Source: Streptomyces koelreuteriae (GTDB lineage: Bacteria; Actinomycetota; Actinomycetes; Streptomycetales; Streptomycetaceae). From it: a stretch of DNA of 64,000 bases. Both the position numbers and the translations under genes were made by a program. The DNA lies in the NCBI RefSeq assembly GCF_018604545.1, contig NZ_CP075896.1, forward strand, positions 5,766,001 through 5,830,000, given 5' to 3'. Of the stretch, positions 60,471 through 64,000 are shown piece by piece (the stretch's first letter is position 1; the number at the start of each line of letters is the position of its first letter). A model generated the notes under the pieces. It did no database searches, was not told where the DNA came from, and saw only the letters and a program-made list of their open reading frames with translations.

Positions 60471-62393
60471 GTGGCAGGACGGATCAACGACGAGGACGTG
60501 AAGGCGGTACGGGACGCGGTCCCGATCGACGCCGTGGTGTCCGAGTACCTCCAGCTGCGTAACGCGGGCGGCGGGAACCTGAAGGGTCTCTGCCCGTTCC
60601 ACGACGAGAAGTCACCGTCCTTCCAGGTCAGCCCCAGCAAGGGTCTGTTCCACTGCTTCGGCTGCCAGGAGGGCGGCGACACCATCACCTTCGTGATGAA
60701 GATCGACCACCTCTCCTTCTCGGAGGCGGTCGAGCGCCTGGCCGGCCAGGCGGGCGTCACCCTGCGCTACGAGGAGGGCGGGTACAACCCCTCCCACCAG
60801 CGCGGCGAACGGATCCGCCTGGTCGAGGCCCACAAGATCGCGGCGGAGTGGTACGCGGAACAGCTCGCGACATCCCCCGAGGCCGACACCGGCCGGATCT
60901 TCCTCGCCGAGCGCGGCTTCGACCAGGCCGCCGCCCAGCACTTCTCCGTCGGCTACAGCCCCCAGGGCTGGGACCACCTCACGCGCTTCCTGCGCGGCAA
61001 GGGCTTCACCGACAAGGAGCTCCTCCTCTCCGGCCTCTCCCAGGAGGGCCGCCGCGGCCCCATCGACCGCTTCCGCGGCCGTCTGATGTGGCCCATCCGC
61101 GACATCGGCGGCGACGTCGTCGGCTTCGGCGCCCGCAAGCTCTACGAGGCGGACAACGGCCCCAAGTACCTCAACACGCCCGAGACGGCGATCTACAAGA
61201 AGTCCCACGTCCTCTACGGCATCGACCTGGCGAAGAAGGACATCGCGAAGTCCAGCCGCGCGGTCGTGGTCGAGGGCTACACGGACGTCATGGCCTGCCA
61301 TCTCGCGGGCGTCACCACCGCCATCGCCACCTGCGGCACGGCCTTCGGCGGCGACCACATCAAGATCCTCCGCCGCCTGCTGATGGACAACGGCTCGGCC
61401 CGCGTGATCTTCACCTTCGACGGCGACGCCGCCGGCCAGAAGGCGGCCCTGCGCGCCTTCGAGGACGACCAGAAGTTCGCCGCCGAGACATACATCGCCA
61501 TCGCCCCCGACGGCATGGACCCCTGCGACCTGCGCCTCGCCAAGGGCGACGAGGCCGTGGCCGACCTGGTCGAACCCCGCACCCCGCTCTTCGAGTTCGC
61601 GCTGCGCCAGATCGTCGCCCGCTACGACCTCGACACCCCCGCGGGCCGCGCCGCCGCCCTGGACGAGGCGGCCCCCGTCGTCGCCCGCATCAAGAACAGC
61701 GGCGCCCAGCACGAAGTCGCCGTCCAGCTCGCCGGCATGCTCGGCATCCTCGACACCCAGTTCGTGGTCAAGCGCGTGGCCCAGCTCGCCCGCTGGGCCC
61801 GCGACCGCGGCGGCAAGGGCCCGGCCCCGGACCGCCACCAGCAGTCGTCCCAGCAGTACGCCACCGCCCAGCCGTCCGCCGCCCCCCGGGGCCCCGCCCT
61901 CAACCTCCGCAACCCCGTCTTCGCCACCGAACGCGAACTCCTCAAACTGGCCCTCCAGCGCCCGGAACTGGTCTCCCCGGCCTTCGACGCCTACGGAGCC
62001 GACGAGTTCACCGCCCCGCCCTACGCCGCCGTCCGCATGGCCATCCTGGACGCCGGCGGCGCCGAACTGGGCGTCGAGGACCCCCAGGACTACCTGGTCA
62101 AGGTCCGCGAGGCCGCCCCCGACGACGCGGTCCGCGCCATGGTCACCGAACTGGCCGTCGAGGCGATCATGCTCCACAAGGGCGTGAAGGGCGTCGACGA
62201 GCCCTACGCCGGCGCCCAACTGGTCACCGTCCGCCGCCGCGCCGTGGAGCGCCGCATCCGCGACATCACCGGCCAGCTCACCCGCGTCGCCACCCAGGGC
62301 GACCCGGCCCAGCTCGCCGCCGTCCAGAACGAACTCTGGGTCCTCCAGCAGTACGACCAGACCCTGCGCGAACACGGCGCCGCCGCGCTGTAG
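60471..62393 (+). CDS. dnaG: DNA primase
   Basis: A 640-residue primase that makes RNA primers at the replication fork. The CHC2 zinc finger is complete (Cys41, His44, Cys62, Cys65; LCPFHDEKSPSF and LFHCFGCQEGGD). The RNA-polymerase/Toprim core has GFGARKL, VVEGYTDVMACHLAGV with the Toprim Glu, and FTFDGDAAGQKAALRAF with the Asp pair. A C-terminal helicase-interacting domain follows a Gln/Ser/Ala-rich linker (about 448-480). The length is normal. It starts with GTG 29 bp after the flavoprotein gene. The convergent gene starts its 3' end 6 bp after the dnaG stop. Confidence 0.97.
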   Translation: MAGRINDEDVKAVRDAVPIDAVVSEYLQLRNAGGGNLKGLCPFHDEKSPSFQVSPSKGLFHCFGCQEGGDTITFVMKIDHLSFSEAVERLAGQAGVTLRYEEGGYNPSHQRGERIRLVEAHKIAAEWYAEQLATSPEADTGRIFLAERGFDQAAAQHFSVGYSPQGWDHLTRFLRGKGFTDKELLLSGLSQEGRRGPIDRFRGRLMWPIRDIGGDVVGFGARKLYEADNGPKYLNTPETAIYKKSHVLYGIDLAKKDIAKSSRAVVVEGYTDVMACHLAGVTTAIATCGTAFGGDHIKILRRLLMDNGSARVIFTFDGDAAGQKAALRAFEDDQKFAAETYIAIAPDGMDPCDLRLAKGDEAVADLVEPRTPLFEFALRQIVARYDLDTPAGRAAALDEAAPVVARIKNSGAQHEVAVQLAGMLGILDTQFVVKRVAQLARWARDRGGKGPAPDRHQQSSQQYATAQPSAAPRGPALNLRNPVFATERELLKLALQRPELVSPAFDAYGADEFTAPPYAAVRMAILDAGGAELGVEDPQDYLVKVREAAPDDAVRAMVTELAVEAIMLHKGVKGVDEPYAGAQLVTVRRRAVERRIRDITGQLTRVATQGDPAQLAAVQNELWVLQQYDQTLREHGAAAL

Positions 62394-62399
62394 ACCGGG

Positions 62400-63395
62400 T
62401 CAGGCCCCGGCACCCTGGAACGTCGGGGTCACGGCCCGCACCAACCGGTCGGCGAACGCCTGCTCGTCGTCCCTGTACCGCGGATACTCCGTGACGAAGT
62501 GGTTCCACTCCACGTACCCGACCGCCTCCACCACATCCTCCAGAAGGATCTCCTCGCGGTACGGGTACGGCCACTCGCCCGACAGCCGGAACACCTCGTG
62601 CAGCAGCTCCCGGCGCAGCGGATGCCGCTCGGCCAGCAGCACGGCGTCGTACAGGTCCTTGCCCTGCGCGTACGTGTCGTTGATCACCCACATCAGCTTC
62701 CACGCCAGCGACAGCTCCGGCGTCGCCGCCTGCACGAGCGCGCCGCCCGGCAGCTCGACCGGCTCGGGCTCCTCGGGCAGCCGCTCGTTGAAGACGAAGT
62801 CGAGCTGGACGTGCCCGCCGGGCAGCCCGGGCGCGCCCCAGGGCAGCAGCATCCGGCGGCCCGGCACCCGCTCGTAGGTCCAGATGTCCTCGACCACCGC
62901 GCCCCGGGCCGAGATCCCGACCTCGCGCCCGCGGGCGTCGGCCAGTGCCTGCGCCGCCTCGGCGATCCCGGTCAGCATCCGGTCCGTACGGCCGTCGTCG
63001 ATCCGCCAGGTGTGCGGTACGACGACGAAGTCCAGGTCCCCGGGCTCGCGGGCGGCGTCCCCGAACCACACCGACATCAGCACGCTGCCCCGCAGCACCA
63101 GCGCGTCCACCCACTCCGAGTCGGCGATCGCGTCCAGCACCAGGTGCAGGGCCCGGCGGCGGGCCGCCCGCCATGCCTCGCCCCGTGCCGGGTCGGCGAA
63201 GCGCGGGTCGGTGGCGCGGTAGGCGTTCTGGTACTGCTTCAGGGCCGGGTCGAAGACCGGGCGCTGCACCACGTCGTCCCCCGGCACGGGCCGGAGCGAC
63301 TTGGGAAGCTGCTCGGCCCTGCGGATGGCGTCGTCCAGGGGCTCACGGGGAATCTCCGTGTTCGCCCAGCCGAAGCCCGTCCACGACTGTTTCAT
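62400..63395 (-). CDS. AbiEii/AbiGii-like nucleotidyltransferase
   Basis: A 331-residue protein with a polymerase-beta-like nucleotidyltransferase core. DALVLRGSVLMSVWFGDAAREPGDLDFVVVPHTW contains the G-S helix start and the D-x-D metal pair. It continues with VQLDFVFNERL and a helical part with AWKLMWVINDTYAQGKDLYDAVLLAER, the Lys/Asp-rich segment typical of the AbiEii toxin group. Family members act as abortive-infection or toxin-antitoxin toxins that modify tRNA or proteins, but others are housekeeping. It is the second gene of a unit; its start overlaps the upstream gene's stop by 4 bp (ATGA). Confidence 0.78.
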   Translation of the reverse strand: MKQSWTGFGWANTEIPREPLDDAIRRAEQLPKSLRPVPGDDVVQRPVFDPALKQYQNAYRATDPRFADPARGEAWRAARRRALHLVLDAIADSEWVDALVLRGSVLMSVWFGDAAREPGDLDFVVVPHTWRIDDGRTDRMLTGIAEAAQALADARGREVGISARGAVVEDIWTYERVPGRRMLLPWGAPGLPGGHVQLDFVFNERLPEEPEPVELPGGALVQAATPELSLAWKLMWVINDTYAQGKDLYDAVLLAERHPLRRELLHEVFRLSGEWPYPYREEILLEDVVEAVGYVEWNHFVTEYPRYRDDEQAFADRLVRAVTPTFQGAGA

Positions 63396-64000
63396 TCCGA
63401 CACCCCCACCGGCTCACCGAGCCATCCGTCGTCCACCGACACATCACTGTCGTGCAGCACGAACTCCCGCTCCACCTGGAGCACTTCGAGTCCGGCGAGC
63501 GCCGACAGCAGCCCCTCCAGCGCCAGCCCGGCGCCCTGCGCGTCCACCCCGTGGCACCGCTGGGTCACGAACCGCTCGTGCCGGGCCGCGTCCCGCACCC
63601 TTCGGGCGTTCCACGACAGATGGGCGCCGTGCGGCAGCACACTGGCGGCGAGCGCCGCGAGGTCCGTGTCCGGGGCGAGCAGCAGCTTCACATGGTGCTC
63701 GAAGTACCGTCCGTCCGCGCACGGCCCGAGCGGCACCTCCGGCGCCCAGGGCGACGACTCGATCTTCACGCGCACGGGCTCGAAGCCGTCCGCCCGCAGG
63801 CCCGCCGTCACCTCCCGCGCCCGCCGGGACTCCTCGGCGTACGACGCCGAACCGGACAGGGTGAGCATCGGCTGGTCCCGCATCCGGCCCCGGGCCAGCA
63901 CGATGTGCGTCAGCTTGAGTCCGGCCGCGGCCGCCCACCGGCCCAGCCGTTCCGATACGCCGGTACCGGAGCAGCGGACGGTCACATGTGTTTCGTACAG
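63392..64000 (-). CDS. Conserved protein of unknown function, 5' end outside window
   Basis: At least 202 residues, reading in frame off the window's right edge, so the true start lies beyond (the visible N-terminus LYETHVTVRCSG looks internal or near the start). Notable segments are LTHIVLARGRMRDQPMLTLSG, DGFEPVRVKIESSPWAPEVPLG, YFEHHVKLLLAP, HGAHLSWNARRVRDAARHERFVTQRC and DSDVSVDDGWLG, rich in His and Arg. I do not recognise the family. A later GTG in the same frame could be mistaken for the start. Its stop overlaps the nucleotidyltransferase start (ATGA), so the two proteins are made together and may act together. Confidence 0.7.
   Translation of the reverse strand: MYETHVTVRCSGTGVSERLGRWAAAAGLKLTHIVLARGRMRDQPMLTLSGSASYAEESRRAREVTAGLRADGFEPVRVKIESSPWAPEVPLGPCADGRYFEHHVKLLLAPDTDLAALAASVLPHGAHLSWNARRVRDAARHERFVTQRCHGVDAQGAGLALEGLLSALAGLEVLQVEREFVLHDSDVSVDDGWLGEPVGVSE

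Overview
The window is about 70% GC with strong third-position GC, long shadow frames opposite most genes, GTG and TTG starts, four-base ATGA/GTGA gene overlaps, twin-arginine signals and many regulator-target pairs. It is chromosomal DNA from a Streptomyces or very close relative. The mix of core genes (glyS, dusB, ppdK, dgt, dnaG) and single-copy accessory genes fits the conserved arm-proximal core rather than a plasmid or phage.

Left part (1-12.1 kb): the 3' end of glyS, an EEP-family nuclease/phosphatase, a LysE-type exporter, an aldo/keto reductase with its TetR regulator and a palindromic operator, a small lipoprotein, a small Cys/His protein, a two-gene caspase plus EACC1 module that looks like a conflict (immunity) system, a DHA2 drug exporter, dusB and an LtaS-like membrane sulfatase.

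Carbohydrate block (12.2-21.6 kb): a glycogen-debranching-like enzyme and an MGH1/GH63-type glycosidase, probably once one operon, are split by an IS605-type element carrying an apparently intact tnpB. A divergent ROK regulator and ppdK, with a palindrome-rich leader, follow. Next (21.7-35.6 kb) come an erythromycin-esterase-like secreted enzyme, NUDIX and beta-lactamase-fold hydrolases, an excalibur protein, a PhoX-like Tat protein, an OmpR-type two-component system, a carbonic anhydrase coupled to a SulP transporter with a very unusual Gly/Trp-rich N-terminus, an I36 inhibitor, a membrane HTH-peptidoglycan-binding-pseudolysozyme fusion and a Tat-exported beta-propeller protein.

Nitrogen assimilation (35.7-41.7 and 52.9-57.7 kb): nirD-nirB-FAD oxidoreductase form an operon led by a four-module GlnR-type site. 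An IS5/IS427-type element sits exactly in the nirD stop codon and keeps it. A separate assimilatory nitrate reductase (nasA) also has a four-module GlnR-type site, and a CbiX-type chelatase that could supply siroheme lies two genes away. Between these lie a phytoene/squalene-synthase-like gene, a TetR plus serine hydrolase pair, an imine-reductase-like enzyme with an HxlR regulator, a class F sortase with a probable partner, a SoxR-type promoter driving an FMN reductase, a thermolysin-like protease, and the decayed remains of a sugar-acid (idonate/ketogluconate) cluster.

Right end (57.7-64 kb): dgt, a ferredoxin-reductase-like flavoprotein and dnaG, then a convergent pair made of an AbiEii-like nucleotidyltransferase and an unrecognised conserved protein that runs off the window. 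No rRNA, tRNA or CRISPR array was seen. All family assignments come from reading motifs by eye.
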